Below are positions 1-8,983 of a stretch of DNA of 64,000 nucleotides, in pieces. The notes under the pieces were generated by a model that had not been told where the DNA came from, searched no databases, and worked only from the letters and a program-made list of their open reading frames with translations. Made by a program: the position numbers and the translations under genes. This stretch comes from Flammeovirgaceae bacterium UBA2371 (lineage in GTDB: Bacteria > Bacteroidota > Bacteroidia > Cytophagales > Cyclobacteriaceae): the NCBI GenBank assembly GCA_002345965.1, contig DDTF01000058.1, positions 1 through 64,000 on the forward strand. Direction: 5' to 3'. Within the stretch, counting starts at the first letter, position 1; each line of letters starts with the position of its first letter.

Positions 1-3
1 GTG

Positions 4-3000
4 CTATTTCTTATCCGTCTTGTCTGGAAAATCCGGAGGTGCTGGAACGGACCTAGGGTCTTTTTGAATGAGATCGAGTAAATGAGCTATGGCGGCATCC
101 AGCTGAGCATCCTTACCCATAAAAGTGGCATGAGGCAAGTTGTCCACTTCGATGTCAGGCACCAATCCATGACCTTCGATCAGCCACTTGCGCTCAGGAC
201 CATACACACCCATCATCGGTGCGCGAGCAAGACCTCCATCCGACAATCGGTTTTGTGAACCCAACCATATTTCACCGCCCCATGTGCGTGTTCCAATCAC
301 CTTACCCAATCCCAGTCTCCTAAAGCCATCAGCAAATGCTTCGCCATCTGACGCAGTATGCTGATCTACTAACACTACCATATGTCCACGGAAGGCATAC
401 TGCATGTTCCAGGTGGGGTTGCCCACTCTCGGTTTAAAGTAGAACCACGCTTGGCGCATCAGTTTTTCCAAAATGAAACTATCGATGTTGCCTCCACGGT
501 TACTCCTTGCGTCAATGATCAATCCTTGTCGATTGAATACCGGATAAAATTCCCTGTACCATTGTGAGATGTCACTGCTGCCCATGGCACGCAGGTGCAC
601 GTAACCGATTTTACTGCTTGCTTTTTTCTCTACATCCATCCTGCGGGTATACTCCCAATCGGAATAGCGTAGGCTGGATTCATCGTCTGTTGGTGTGATG
701 ATCACATCTCTACTGATGCCATTGCTGGTGATACCCATGCGCACTTGTTTCTTGGCTTGATTGCGAAGCATGGCGCCTATGTCTGTTTGCGAAAGAGCGG
801 CAACGCCATTGATGTGCGTAATTACATCTCCGGTCCTGATGCCGAGATAAGGATCAGCAAGTGGAGAAATTTCATCCGGGTAATCCGGATCAGCCTGATA
901 GATGTATTCGATCACATATCCTTTCTTGCTTTCATCACGGATAAGCCGAGCGCCCAACCCTGCTACCTCAACTTTGTCCGATCCTTCACGCAGGTCACCC
1001 CCGCGTACACTGGTATGGAGCGCCTCCAATTCGCCTACATAATGTCCAATGATGTCCGACAATTCATTTCTTGTGGTCACACGATCAACAAGTGGCAGGT
1101 ACTTTTTGTAAGCTGCGTCCCAGTCTACACCATGCATGCCTGGATCGTAAAAGTAATCGCGCTCCATTCTCCATGCATCTTTAAAAATTTGTTTCCAGTC
1201 TTCACGTGGGTTAATAGAAAAAGTCCAGTCTTTCAGATTGACTTTAGACTCACCTATCTTGGAGATGGCACTTGTAGAGGCCTCTGTGATGTAATATTCC
1301 TTGTCTTTGTTAATAAGCAATTTTTTACCATTAGCAGATAGCTCAAAACGGTTCACCTCTTCCAAAATCGTCACTGGTTTTACATCGGTGTTTTTTATCG
1401 GTAAGGCCATCAGATGAGATTTCGCACCCAGACCGGTTTCTTCCGAAAGAAAGTACAATGCTTTTTCACTTACCGCCAGACCAGAATAGTTGCCCGCCTT
1501 GATCGGGACTTCCATGATTCGTTGTTGAATCCCTTCTGCATTAATAGTCACTACAACCTTCGCGTCACTTTTGGTTTCACCTTTATTGTTGTTCAGCTCA
1601 TCGTCCGCTCTAAATGGCGAGCGTATATTTTTTTGCAATGGGATGTGATAGATTTTCATCTGCTTGTCAAAATAGGGTTCAGGCTGCCGGGGACCCCACG
1701 GACTGCCTACCAGCGATTGGAAATTTCTATCTGACAGAAAATAAATCCATTGACCATCAGCACTCCACTGTGGATTAGTGCTATTGGCCCGGTCCGTTGT
1801 TAGCGGAATACGGTTTCCTGTAGTTACGTCATAAAGGAAAAGCTGACTAAAAGTGTTTTCAGCATCTTGTCCAAAGGCAATCCAGCGACTGTCTGGAGAC
1901 CAGGCGAAATCCCCAGCGCCTTCTCTGTTGGTGGAAATCACTTTTTGTTTTTTGGTATCCAGGCTGAGCAACCAAACGTCCATGTTCAAATCCAGATAGA
2001 CGATCCATTTGCCATCGGGTGAGGGAGTAGCTTCAAATCGCAACGTCTTACCATCGTTGGTAAGCATTTGGTGTGATCCGGTTCCGGATGCTGGTATTTG
2101 TACAAATTCAAATTCTCCGGATTCGTCCGTCAGGCTGATTACCTCCTTTCCCGATGCGCTGAAAACAGCATCTCGGTAACGAACTCCCTCTTTGCGTGAA
2201 GCCTGCACCAACCGGCCATCCTTGGCAGGCACTACAAAGATTCGTCCACGAGCAGTAATCACCATCTTGTCGCCAGTGGGATCGAGGCGAACTGAAGTGA
2301 TGTATTCTTTAGGATCCTTTACCCATTTTTCACGCAATTGATCAAAATCAGAGGTCAGGGTAATTGGAATTAAGCTGTCTTTTCCAGTTTCAAGGTCATG
2401 CAACCAGAGGTCTGCCCCCGAATGATAAACTATTTTTCCTTCGTGGATGGAGGCAGCGCGCACATCGTGGACCATTTGTTTGCTGTGTTGCTTTAAGTCT
2501 TTTCCATTTTCATCCATCGACCACACGTTCATAATGCTATCACGGTCGGTGATAAAATAAATTCTATTGCCCCACCACATCGGATGATGACTTTCTCCGC
2601 GGTATGCGTCCGACAATTCAATGGCCTCAGCTGTACCTTGCGTGTACTTCCAAATTTTTCTGGCCGTACCTCCTTTGTAGCGTTTGGTTACGTTGCGGTG
2701 ATCGGAGGGACGCACAAAGAAAACAGTATTGCCACTGGCATTGAATGTACCTTCACTTGCCTGAGCCAAAGGGAGAGGCGCTTGTTTGCCAGAGGACTCA
2801 ATGCGAACCAACTGCTGGGTGGGCAAGGTTGAGTAATGTTGGGTGGTGTAAACGATCTCCCCGGCTGGAGTCCATGTGGTGGCGATTGAAGCTTCATCTT
2901 CATAAGTCCACCGCTTGGGTATTCCTCCGTTTATGGGCATCGTATACACTTCTGGAAATCCTTCATAGTTGGCAGTGAAGGCAATGGTTTTACCATCGGG

Positions 3001-3243
3001 AGAAATGACAGGGTGAGTTTCCTCACCGGGATGGGTAGTCAGTCGCTTTGCTGAACCTCCACCTATACCAACAGACCAAAGATCACCCTCTGCAGCAAAG
3101 ACAATAAGGTTTTTGTAAACAGTTGGATAACGGTAGTAACCTTTTACTTCTTGCGAATAGCCAGAAAAAGAGGAAAATACCACAGCGCCTATGGTGCCTA
3201 ATAATATGAGCACGTATTGACGAGATTTCAGGATTTGAATCAT
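4..3243 (-). CDS. Tricorn-type S41 peptidase with beta-propeller and PDZ domains
   Basis: About 1079 residues. An N-terminal signal peptide ends near SGYSQ. Repeated propeller blades of the type SPDGKTIAFTA and SPDSRWIAFG follow through roughly the first 650 residues. Then come a tricorn core, a PDZ-like segment (GLGARLI to GDVITHING) and an S41 protease domain whose likely nucleophile is the Ser of TASDGEAFADGFRR. Family knowledge: tricorn homologues trim peptides; the signal peptide suggests periplasmic or exported action here. The frame stays open up to 3411, but that extension overlaps the next gene and precedes the signal peptide, so the ATG at 3243 is chosen. The stop TAG lies at 4-6, so the gene is complete. 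Confident on family, not on substrate. Confidence 0.88.
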   Translation of the reverse strand: MIQILKSRQYVLILLGTIGAVVFSSFSGYSQEVKGYYRYPTVYKNLIVFAAEGDLWSVGIGGGSAKRLTTHPGEETHPVISPDGKTIAFTANYEGFPEVYTMPINGGIPKRWTYEDEASIATTWTPAGEIVYTTQHYSTLPTQQLVRIESSGKQAPLPLAQASEGTFNASGNTVFFVRPSDHRNVTKRYKGGTARKIWKYTQGTAEAIELSDAYRGESHHPMWWGNRIYFITDRDSIMNVWSMDENGKDLKQHSKQMVHDVRAASIHEGKIVYHSGADLWLHDLETGKDSLIPITLTSDFDQLREKWVKDPKEYITSVRLDPTGDKMVITARGRIFVVPAKDGRLVQASRKEGVRYRDAVFSASGKEVISLTDESGEFEFVQIPASGTGSHQMLTNDGKTLRFEATPSPDGKWIVYLDLNMDVWLLSLDTKKQKVISTNREGAGDFAWSPDSRWIAFGQDAENTFSQLFLYDVTTGNRIPLTTDRANSTNPQWSADGQWIYFLSDRNFQSLVGSPWGPRQPEPYFDKQMKIYHIPLQKNIRSPFRADDELNNNKGETKSDAKVVVTINAEGIQQRIMEVPIKAGNYSGLAVSEKALYFLSEETGLGAKSHLMALPIKNTDVKPVTILEEVNRFELSANGKKLLINKDKEYYITEASTSAISKIGESKVNLKDWTFSINPREDWKQIFKDAWRMERDYFYDPGMHGVDWDAAYKKYLPLVDRVTTRNELSDIIGHYVGELEALHTSVRGGDLREGSDKVEVAGLGARLIRDESKKGYVIEYIYQADPDYPDEISPLADPYLGIRTGDVITHINGVAALSQTDIGAMLRNQAKKQVRMGITSNGISRDVIITPTDDESSLRYSDWEYTRRMDVEKKASSKIGYVHLRAMGSSDISQWYREFYPVFNRQGLIIDARSNRGGNIDSFILEKLMRQAWFYFKPRVGNPTWNMQYAFRGHMVVLVDQHTASDGEAFADGFRRLGLGKVIGTRTWGGEIWLGSQNRLSDGGLARAPMMGVYGPERKWLIEGHGLVPDIEVDNLPHATFMGKDAQLDAAIAHLLDLIQKDPRSVPAPPDFPDKTDKK

Positions 3244-3340
3244 GATTGTGTATTTTTTGAACAGTATAGAAAAATACACAATTAGGAAGAGACACCAAAA
3301 GCAAAAAGTAAGGCCTTCTTCTGAGTAGAATACGTCTAAT

Positions 3341-4498
3341 CTAACCTTTAAATTGATTGGCCACCAGCTCTCCCAATGCGGGGCCATGTTTGAATCCATG
3401 CCCTGATCCACCGCCTAAAAACCACAGATTACCGGCTTCTGGGTGAGATTGAAATATGAAATTGCCATCTGGGGAGTTTTCATAAGGGCAAACTCGGCTC
3501 TCCACCACTGGGGCGTCTTTTAACCCCGGAAAGCGCATTTCGATAAACTTTCTGGCATTAGCCAAGACCTGCGGATTGGAAATGCGCTCGCCCAGGGTGG
3601 GATCAAATCTTTCTCCCCGTTGATCAACACCGATTTTGAACCCACGATTTGCATTGCCAGGTATTCCATAATAGAAATCCTTACCATCAACATCTACCCA
3701 GGCGGGTAACTGATCATATTGTAATGCATCTTCCTTGGGTACTCCAAAATAGAAAACCTCCTGTTTGGTACAGGTGATGATATTGCCCAGCACTTCAGGA
3801 AACAATTGTCCTAACCATGAACCGCAGGCAAACAAATAGGCATCTGCATGTAGAGACGAGCCATTGGATAATTTGATATTTTGAAGTTGCTGTGACCGAA
3901 TGTCGCCTGGAGTAACGTAAGTCTGCACAAACTCACCACCTTCATTCAAAAATGCTTCCAGCACAGCTTGCGCACTTTCACGTGCTTTCAGATATCCGCC
4001 AAATGGATCCAGCCAGGCGTGGTGCAGGTTTTCGGTATGAACAGCTGGATAGCGTTTCTTTACTTCTTCCAGTGACAGGTATTCATAATTCATTTTGTGT
4101 TTTCGTGCAAATGGGATGGAGTCGTCCACCAATGGTGTTTTTTCATCGTAGCAAAACCAAATTACCCCAGTATTGAAAAATAGTTTTTTGTTCCATGCTT
4201 TTTGATTTTCCTTCCAAAGGGCCAGCGCTCTTACGTTCAGGTCAAAATAGAATTCATTGTCACCGTAAGTAGAGCGAATCACCCTCGTTTCGTCTCCAGA
4301 GCTGGACCGGGAATTGCCGGCACCCCAGGCATCCACCAGGGTCACTTTATACCCGGCTCGCAAGAGATAGAGTGCCGACCAGCCACCAAATGCTCCAGCC
4401 CCTACAACTACTACAGCGGCACCTTTTTCAAGGCCAATTTTCTCGTTTTTGATGTCTATGGGCTGTGGTGCAAAAGTTTTAGTGTCGGTTTTGGTCAT
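3341..4498 (-). CDS. FAD-dependent amine oxidase (monomeric sarcosine oxidase / N-methyltryptophan oxidase family)
   Basis: 385 residues, the normal size for this DAO subfamily. The N-terminal Rossmann motif VVVVGAGAFGGWSALYLL binds FAD. Next is the family segment SRSSSGDETRVIRSTYG, and near the C-terminus GGGSGHGFKHGPALGE, typical of monomeric sarcosine oxidase and SolA. Enzymes of this family oxidise secondary amines or N-methyl amino acids to an imine and H2O2; the exact substrate cannot be read here. No signal peptide is visible, so it is probably cytoplasmic. It is divergent from the Crp/Fnr gene and lies 97 bases upstream of the tricorn gene on the same strand. Confidence 0.85.
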   Translation of the reverse strand: MTKTDTKTFAPQPIDIKNEKIGLEKGAAVVVVGAGAFGGWSALYLLRAGYKVTLVDAWGAGNSRSSSGDETRVIRSTYGDNEFYFDLNVRALALWKENQKAWNKKLFFNTGVIWFCYDEKTPLVDDSIPFARKHKMNYEYLSLEEVKKRYPAVHTENLHHAWLDPFGGYLKARESAQAVLEAFLNEGGEFVQTYVTPGDIRSQQLQNIKLSNGSSLHADAYLFACGSWLGQLFPEVLGNIITCTKQEVFYFGVPKEDALQYDQLPAWVDVDGKDFYYGIPGNANRGFKIGVDQRGERFDPTLGERISNPQVLANARKFIEMRFPGLKDAPVVESRVCPYENSPDGNFIFQSHPEAGNLWFLGGGSGHGFKHGPALGELVANQFKG

Positions 4499-4520
4499 GA
4501 ATTAAGAAGATTTTGAGGGT

Positions 4521-4536
4521 TGTGATTCGAGTCATA
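4521..4536. promoter_or_regulatory. Crp-like inverted repeat between the divergent oxidase and Crp/Fnr genes
   Basis: The sequence TGTGATTCGAGTCATA matches the Crp consensus TGTGA-N6-TCACA at nine of ten half-site bases. It lies in the 244-base gap between the minus-strand amine oxidase and the plus-strand Crp/Fnr gene. An operator for the adjacent regulator is an inference; this family's site in Bacteroidota need not follow the E. coli consensus. Confidence 0.35.
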
Positions 4537-4573
4537 AAACAATAATGAATGAAATCCGATCATTGCAGAGCGC

Positions 4574-4581
4574 CAAAAATA
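4574..4581 (-). promoter_or_regulatory. Possible -7 box for the amine oxidase
   Basis: Read on the minus strand this is TATTTTTG, a full match to the Bacteroidetes TAnnTTTG element, about 75 bases before the oxidase ATG. No -33 TTTG was found at the right spacing and the region is AT rich, so chance is possible. Confidence 0.3.
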
Positions 4582-4713
4582 TGAAGAAGAAATTCAATAT
4601 GCCGTCCTTTTTGCTGGATTATGGGTCAATCTGGAACCCTTTGGCGGGTGCATTTCTGTCCAAGGTCATGTTGCCAGATGATAAGGATCATAAATTGAAA
4701 AAGGAAGCAAGGG

Positions 4714-4721
4714 TAGGTTTG
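4714..4721 (+). promoter_or_regulatory. -7 box for the Crp/Fnr regulator
   Basis: TAGGTTTG is a full match to TAnnTTTG, ending 21 bases before the ATG at 4743. A TTG at 4695-4697 is a weak -33 candidate with a slightly short spacer. The position supports 4743, not 4545, as the true start of the regulator. Confidence 0.45.
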
Positions 4722-4742
4722 TATAGTCAAAAAAGGACCCCA

Positions 4743-5360
4743 ATGATTGAAAAAACCAAACTTGTTGAATATGGAGGGAAATTAGTTTCGCTCAATAAAA
4801 ATGAGGTATTATTCCACGCAGGTGGAACTGCGGTGTTTTATCATCAATTGATAAAAGGATCTTTAAAAATGGTGACCAATAGTGCAGATGGTCAGGAATT
4901 TATACAGGGGATATTTTCCCCAGGTGATAGTTTTGGTGAACCACCCCTTTTTTGTGATTTTCCTTATCCGAGCACTGCGATTGCAATAGAAAACTCAGAA
5001 ATTATTAGACTTTCAAAAGAGAATTTCCTTATTTTATTAAAGGAGAATTTCGATATCCATTTAAAGTTTGATCAGGTGCTTTGCAGCAGACTGAAATATA
5101 AATCGATGATTCTTTCAGATATTTCCTTTCATGATCCGGAGCACCGAATCATGAGCTTACTTCGCCACTTGAAGGGGGCAGGAGTAAGCAAAGGCCCAGG
5201 TTCAGGGATGATTCGCAATGCTACACCGTATGTGATTCCCTACACCAGACAGCAATTGGCAGACATGAGTGGACTCCGGGTAGAAACTGTAATTCGTACA
5301 GTTAAAAAAATGCAACAAAAGGGAAAACTAAAAATAATAGGAAGAAAAATAACCATCTAA
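4743..5360 (+). CDS. Crp/Fnr family transcriptional regulator
   Basis: About 205 residues from the chosen ATG. The cyclic-nucleotide-binding-type beta barrel covers the first two thirds (VLFHAGG, FIQGIFSPGDSFGEPPLF). It is followed by a dimer helix and a winged HTH with YTRQQLADMSGLRVETVIRTV. The N-terminal cysteine cluster of FNR is absent; only two scattered Cys occur, so an oxygen-labile Fe-S cluster is unlikely and an NO- or heme-type sensor of the DNR kind is possible. The frame is open back to 4545 (66 more codons), but that segment shows no family features, and the TAnnTTTG box plus AAAAAGGA before 4743 favour the shorter form. It lies just upstream of the nos genes and probably controls them. 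Confidence 0.82.
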   Translation: MIEKTKLVEYGGKLVSLNKNEVLFHAGGTAVFYHQLIKGSLKMVTNSADGQEFIQGIFSPGDSFGEPPLFCDFPYPSTAIAIENSEIIRLSKENFLILLKENFDIHLKFDQVLCSRLKYKSMILSDISFHDPEHRIMSLLRHLKGAGVSKGPGSGMIRNATPYVIPYTRQQLADMSGLRVETVIRTVKKMQQKGKLKIIGRKITI

Positions 5361-5396
5361 AACATAACATTAACACTAACAATAAATGTATAAACT

Positions 5397-5870
5397 ATGA
5401 GATTAATAGCAATTGCCGTAATAGGGTTCTTCTTTTACTCCTGTGCTCCAGATAAGCCCGTCAATCAGGAGGAGATTCCAGATCAGCCTGCCAGCACTAA
5501 GTCTGCAGTTGAAGATGTTATCAATGATCCGACTAAAGGTATTGGGGCAGTAAAATCGGTAACACTCAATTCTCCTCTTGAGCAGGATCGGGTTAAAAGA
5601 GGCCTTGCGATTTATGAAATGAAATGTTCTGCCTGTCACAAATTGGATGACAAACGTGTTGTGGGTCCCGGATGGAAAGATGTTACCAAAAATCGTAAGC
5701 CGGAATGGATCATGAACATGATTACCAACGTGGATGTGATGTTGGATAAAGATCCGGAAGCTCAGAAATTATTGGAATTGTGTTTGATGCGTATGCCCAA
5801 CCAGAATATGTCAGTTGGTGATGCGCGTGACATCCTGGAGTTCATGCGTCAGAATGACGGTGAAAAATAA
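5397..5870 (+). CDS. Monoheme c-type cytochrome lipoprotein of the nos locus
   Basis: 157 residues. A lipoprotein signal peptide ends at FFFYSC, so the protein should be anchored on the periplasmic face. One heme-binding site, CSACHK, lies near residue 77, and a later Met in CLMRMPNQNMS can serve as the distal ligand. It starts 36 bases after the regulator and ends 33 bases before nosZ. By position and type it probably donates electrons to NosZ, the role proposed for small cytochromes in clade II nos clusters; this is inferred from context. Confidence 0.85.
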   Translation: MRLIAIAVIGFFFYSCAPDKPVNQEEIPDQPASTKSAVEDVINDPTKGIGAVKSVTLNSPLEQDRVKRGLAIYEMKCSACHKLDDKRVVGPGWKDVTKNRKPEWIMNMITNVDVMLDKDPEAQKLLELCLMRMPNQNMSVGDARDILEFMRQNDGEK

Positions 5871-5903
5871 TAAAGCCAAGCGAAAAACTAACCTAATACT
5901 TAT

Positions 5904-7868
5904 ATGAATAAATTAACAAAATCAATTTATACCCTTGCGATAGCAGCGGCACTTATGTCGTTGTACAATTGCAAGCCTCAGGGGCCGAAAGAGGCATTGG
6001 TAGGCAATGCTGCCGCCAAAGCCTATGTAGCACCAGGGCAATATGACGAATTCTACAACATTGTTTCTGGTGGTTTCAACGGTCAGATGGCAGTTTATGG
6101 AATTCCTTCAGGCAGGTTACTAAAAATACTTCCTGTCTTTTCAGTATTCCCCGAGAATGGTTATGGATACAGCGAAGAAACCAAACCGATGTTGAATACT
6201 TCTCATGGATTTGTGCCATGGGATGATTTGCATCACATTGCCCTGTCAACAACAAAAGGCGTACATGATGGTCGCTGGGCATTTGGTAATGGAAATAACA
6301 CGCCACGCGTTGCGCGTGTTGACTTGTCTAATTTCCGTACGATGGAAATTCTTGAAATTCCAAACAGCGGAGGAAATCACTCTTCACCTTTTATTACAGA
6401 AAACTCTGAGTACCTCGTAGCAGGTACTAGATTCAGTGTGCCTATGGGTGAAAATAAAGATGTTCCTATCAATTCTTACAAGGAGAATTTTAAGGGATCC
6501 ATCAGCTTTATAAAAATCAATCCTGAATCAGGACATATGAACATTGAATTCCAATTGAGAACGCCTGGATTCAACTATGATTTGAGCCGTGCAGGAAAAG
6601 GTCCTTCACATGGATGGTTTTTCTTTTCTACCTACAACACTGAACAAGCACATACGCTGTTAGAAGTAAATGCTTCTCAAAATGATAAAGATTTTATCAT
6701 GGCGGTGAACTGGAAAAAAGCTGAAGAGTATCTTGCTGCAGGAAAAGGCAAGAAAGTAAAATCAAGATATGCGCACAACTTGTACGATGAGAGCACTCAC
6801 TCTGCCACCAGCACTATGTTGGACGAGGTGACAGTACTTGACGTAACAGAATTGAAGGACATAGTTTATTTTATCCCTTGTCCGAAGTCACCACATGGTT
6901 GTGATGTGGATCCTTCAGGAGAATATATTGTAGGTAGCGGTAAATTGGCAGCAATGATGCCGGTATTCTCATTTACAAAACTTCAAAAAGCAATTGCGGA
7001 TAAAGATTACGAAGGTGATTTTGAAGGCATTCCGGTAGTTCGTTACGAAGCAGCACTTCATGGTGAGGTTCAAAAGCCAGGCTTAGGACCTTTGCATACT
7101 GAATTTGACGATAAAGGAAACGCATACACTTCTATGTTTGTGTCTTCAGAAATCGTGAAGTGGAATGTGAAAACACTGGAAGTACTGGATCGCGTACCTA
7201 CTTATTATTCAATTGGTCACTTGAGCGTACCAGGAGGTCCTACAGCAAAACCTTACGGAAAGTATGTGATTGCTTACAACAAGATTACTAAAGACCGTTA
7301 CTTGCCTACTGGTCCGGAGTTGGCGCAGTCTGCCCAGATCTATGACATCTCAGGGGACAAAATGCAATTGATTTTGGACTTCCCTACAGTAGGAGAACCA
7401 CACTACGCGGAAGCTTTGCCAGCCAGCTTGATTAAAGACAAGTCGTTGAAGATCTATAAATTGGAAGAAAATAAGCATCCGTATGCGGCCTTAGGTGAAG
7501 GAAAAGCAAAGGTAGAGCGCAAAGGCAATGAAGTACACGTTTATATGACCGCCATCAGGTCCCACTTAACTCCCGATAACATAGAAGGTGTAAGGGTGGG
7601 TGATGATGTATATTTCCACGTGACCAACCTTGAGCAAGATTGGGATGTACCACACGGTTTTGCCATTCGTGGTGCTACCAATGCGGAAATATTGATCATG
7701 CCTGGAGAAACACAAACACTGAAGTGGAAACCATTGGTGCCAGGAGTTGTACCTTTTTATTGCACAGATTTTTGTTCTGCACTACATCAGGAAATGTCCG
7801 GATATGTTAGAGTATCTCCTGCGGGTAGCAGTACACCATTGAAATTCTCAACAGGTGCGGAAGACTAA
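5904..7868 (+). CDS. nosZ: Nitrous oxide reductase, Sec-dependent clade II type
   Basis: 654 residues. Reduces N2O to N2 in the periplasm with CuZ and CuA centres. The signal region is Sec and lipoprotein-like (MSLYNC, Cys23) and lacks the twin arginines of clade I. The propeller carries the His-rich CuZ ligand segments DDLHHIALS, YDESTHSAT, CPKSPHGCDV, GPLHTEF and IGHLSVPGG. The C-terminal cupredoxin carries CuA ligands: the His of VPHGFAIRG, and Cys620, Cys624, His628 and Met631 in FYCTDFCSALHQEM. All key ligands appear intact, so activity is expected. Downstream nosLDFY are the usual maturation genes. Confidence 0.97.
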   Translation: MNKLTKSIYTLAIAAALMSLYNCKPQGPKEALVGNAAAKAYVAPGQYDEFYNIVSGGFNGQMAVYGIPSGRLLKILPVFSVFPENGYGYSEETKPMLNTSHGFVPWDDLHHIALSTTKGVHDGRWAFGNGNNTPRVARVDLSNFRTMEILEIPNSGGNHSSPFITENSEYLVAGTRFSVPMGENKDVPINSYKENFKGSISFIKINPESGHMNIEFQLRTPGFNYDLSRAGKGPSHGWFFFSTYNTEQAHTLLEVNASQNDKDFIMAVNWKKAEEYLAAGKGKKVKSRYAHNLYDESTHSATSTMLDEVTVLDVTELKDIVYFIPCPKSPHGCDVDPSGEYIVGSGKLAAMMPVFSFTKLQKAIADKDYEGDFEGIPVVRYEAALHGEVQKPGLGPLHTEFDDKGNAYTSMFVSSEIVKWNVKTLEVLDRVPTYYSIGHLSVPGGPTAKPYGKYVIAYNKITKDRYLPTGPELAQSAQIYDISGDKMQLILDFPTVGEPHYAEALPASLIKDKSLKIYKLEENKHPYAALGEGKAKVERKGNEVHVYMTAIRSHLTPDNIEGVRVGDDVYFHVTNLEQDWDVPHGFAIRGATNAEILIMPGETQTLKWKPLVPGVVPFYCTDFCSALHQEMSGYVRVSPAGSSTPLKFSTGAED

Positions 7869-7927
7869 TCTTCTTCACTCAGTGAGTAACCTGTTTTCTC
7901 ATAGTTTACAGGTTTGAGATCGGGCCT

Positions 7928-7961
7928 GCCTCCCGACCTAGTCGGGAGGCGCCCTTCTTTT
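7928..7961 (+). terminator. Strong hairpin with T-rich tail between nosZ and nosL
   Basis: GCCTCCCGAC, loop CTA, GTCGGGAGGC form a perfect 10-bp stem (7928-7950). Flanking GGGC (7922-7925) and GCCC (7951-7954) extend it across a two-base bulge, and TTCTTTT follows. It sits 60 bases after nosZ and could end or attenuate transcription so that nosZ is made in excess over the maturation genes, or it could protect the nosZ mRNA. It could also be a REP-like palindrome; no second copy was seen in the window. Confidence 0.6.
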
Positions 7962-7978
7962 AATAACTAATCCAAAAA

Positions 7979-8983
7979 ATGAAATCACTAAAACCGATAT
8001 CAAGAATTGCGGTTGCGATTTGCGCACTGGCCCTCGTATCAGCTTATTTCTTGCCGCTTTGGCAGATTTTGATGTGGGCACCTCAATATCCTGAGGGGCT
8101 TGAAATGAAAATCTGGATCGATACCCTTTCAGGTGATGTAAGAACCATTAGTGCCCTCAATCATTACATTGGCATGAAGCACATTGAAGTAGAAATGTTC
8201 CCTGAGTTTGGTTACATGATTTACATTGTGGGCTTTATCATAGGCTTTGGTTTGTTAACTGCATTGATCAATAAACGCGTAATGCTTTTAAGTTATATCG
8301 CACTGTTCGTGGTAACAGGAATTGCTGCATTGGTTGATTTCTATCTATGGGGATACGATTATGGACACAATTTAAATCCTGAAGCGCCCATTATCATACC
8401 GGGCATGGCTTATCAACCGCCACTTATAGGTACTAAGGTGTTGCTTAACTTTACAGCCTTCTCCGGACCGGATATAGGAGGATGGATATTTATTGTCGTT
8501 GCCATTGTATTGATTGGAATTCTTTTCTATGAAATAAAATTAAATAAGAAGATAGTGGCGGTTTTACTTTTTCCTATTGCAGGGATGATGACCTCTTGCT
8601 CTACCGAGCCAGTTCCTCTGGAGTTTGGAAAAGACGCATGCTACTCTTGCAAGATGACCTTAATGGACAATAAATTTGGCGCGGAGCTGGTAACAAAAAA
8701 AGGGAAAGTTTTTAAATTCGATGACATCAATTGTTTATTGAATTATTACAATGCGCATGAAGAAGACCATGGCAACTATGCGCATAAACTCGTGATAGAC
8801 TTTACACGACCTGGTACATTAATTGACGCCAGCAACTCTCATTATCTAAAAGCAGATCAGGTGAAGAGTCCCATGGCAAGTCAGATAGCGGCTTTCGAAG
8901 ATTATGAGCTGATGAAAGAAAATAAAAAAAAGTGGAACGGTATTTATCTTTCCTGGGGTGAGGTAGTGACGGAGTTTAAATGA
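7979..8983 (+). CDS. nosL: Polytopic membrane protein fused in frame to NosL copper chaperone
   Basis: 334 residues. The first about 187 contain four hydrophobic segments (around 10-33, 78-97, 101-124, 168-186). A fifth, KIVAVLLFPIAGMMTSC, ends at Cys207 and looks exactly like the lipoprotein signal peptide of a free-standing NosL. The NosL domain follows with CYSCKM (221-226) as the expected Cu(I) site and KFDDINCLL. NosL delivers copper for NosZ maturation. No stop or ATG separates the two parts, so a genuine fusion is the simplest reading; a GTG after the fourth segment could give a separate NosL. The stop overlaps the nosD start (ATGA). Confidence 0.88.
   Translation: MKSLKPISRIAVAICALALVSAYFLPLWQILMWAPQYPEGLEMKIWIDTLSGDVRTISALNHYIGMKHIEVEMFPEFGYMIYIVGFIIGFGLLTALINKRVMLLSYIALFVVTGIAALVDFYLWGYDYGHNLNPEAPIIIPGMAYQPPLIGTKVLLNFTAFSGPDIGGWIFIVVAIVLIGILFYEIKLNKKIVAVLLFPIAGMMTSCSTEPVPLEFGKDACYSCKMTLMDNKFGAELVTKKGKVFKFDDINCLLNYYNAHEEDHGNYAHKLVIDFTRPGTLIDASNSHYLKADQVKSPMASQIAAFEDYELMKENKKKWNGIYLSWGEVVTEFK

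Noticed and set aside
745..1341. Long open frame opposite the tricorn gene.
   Set aside because: Shadow of the minus-strand gene; composition not protein-like and no start context.
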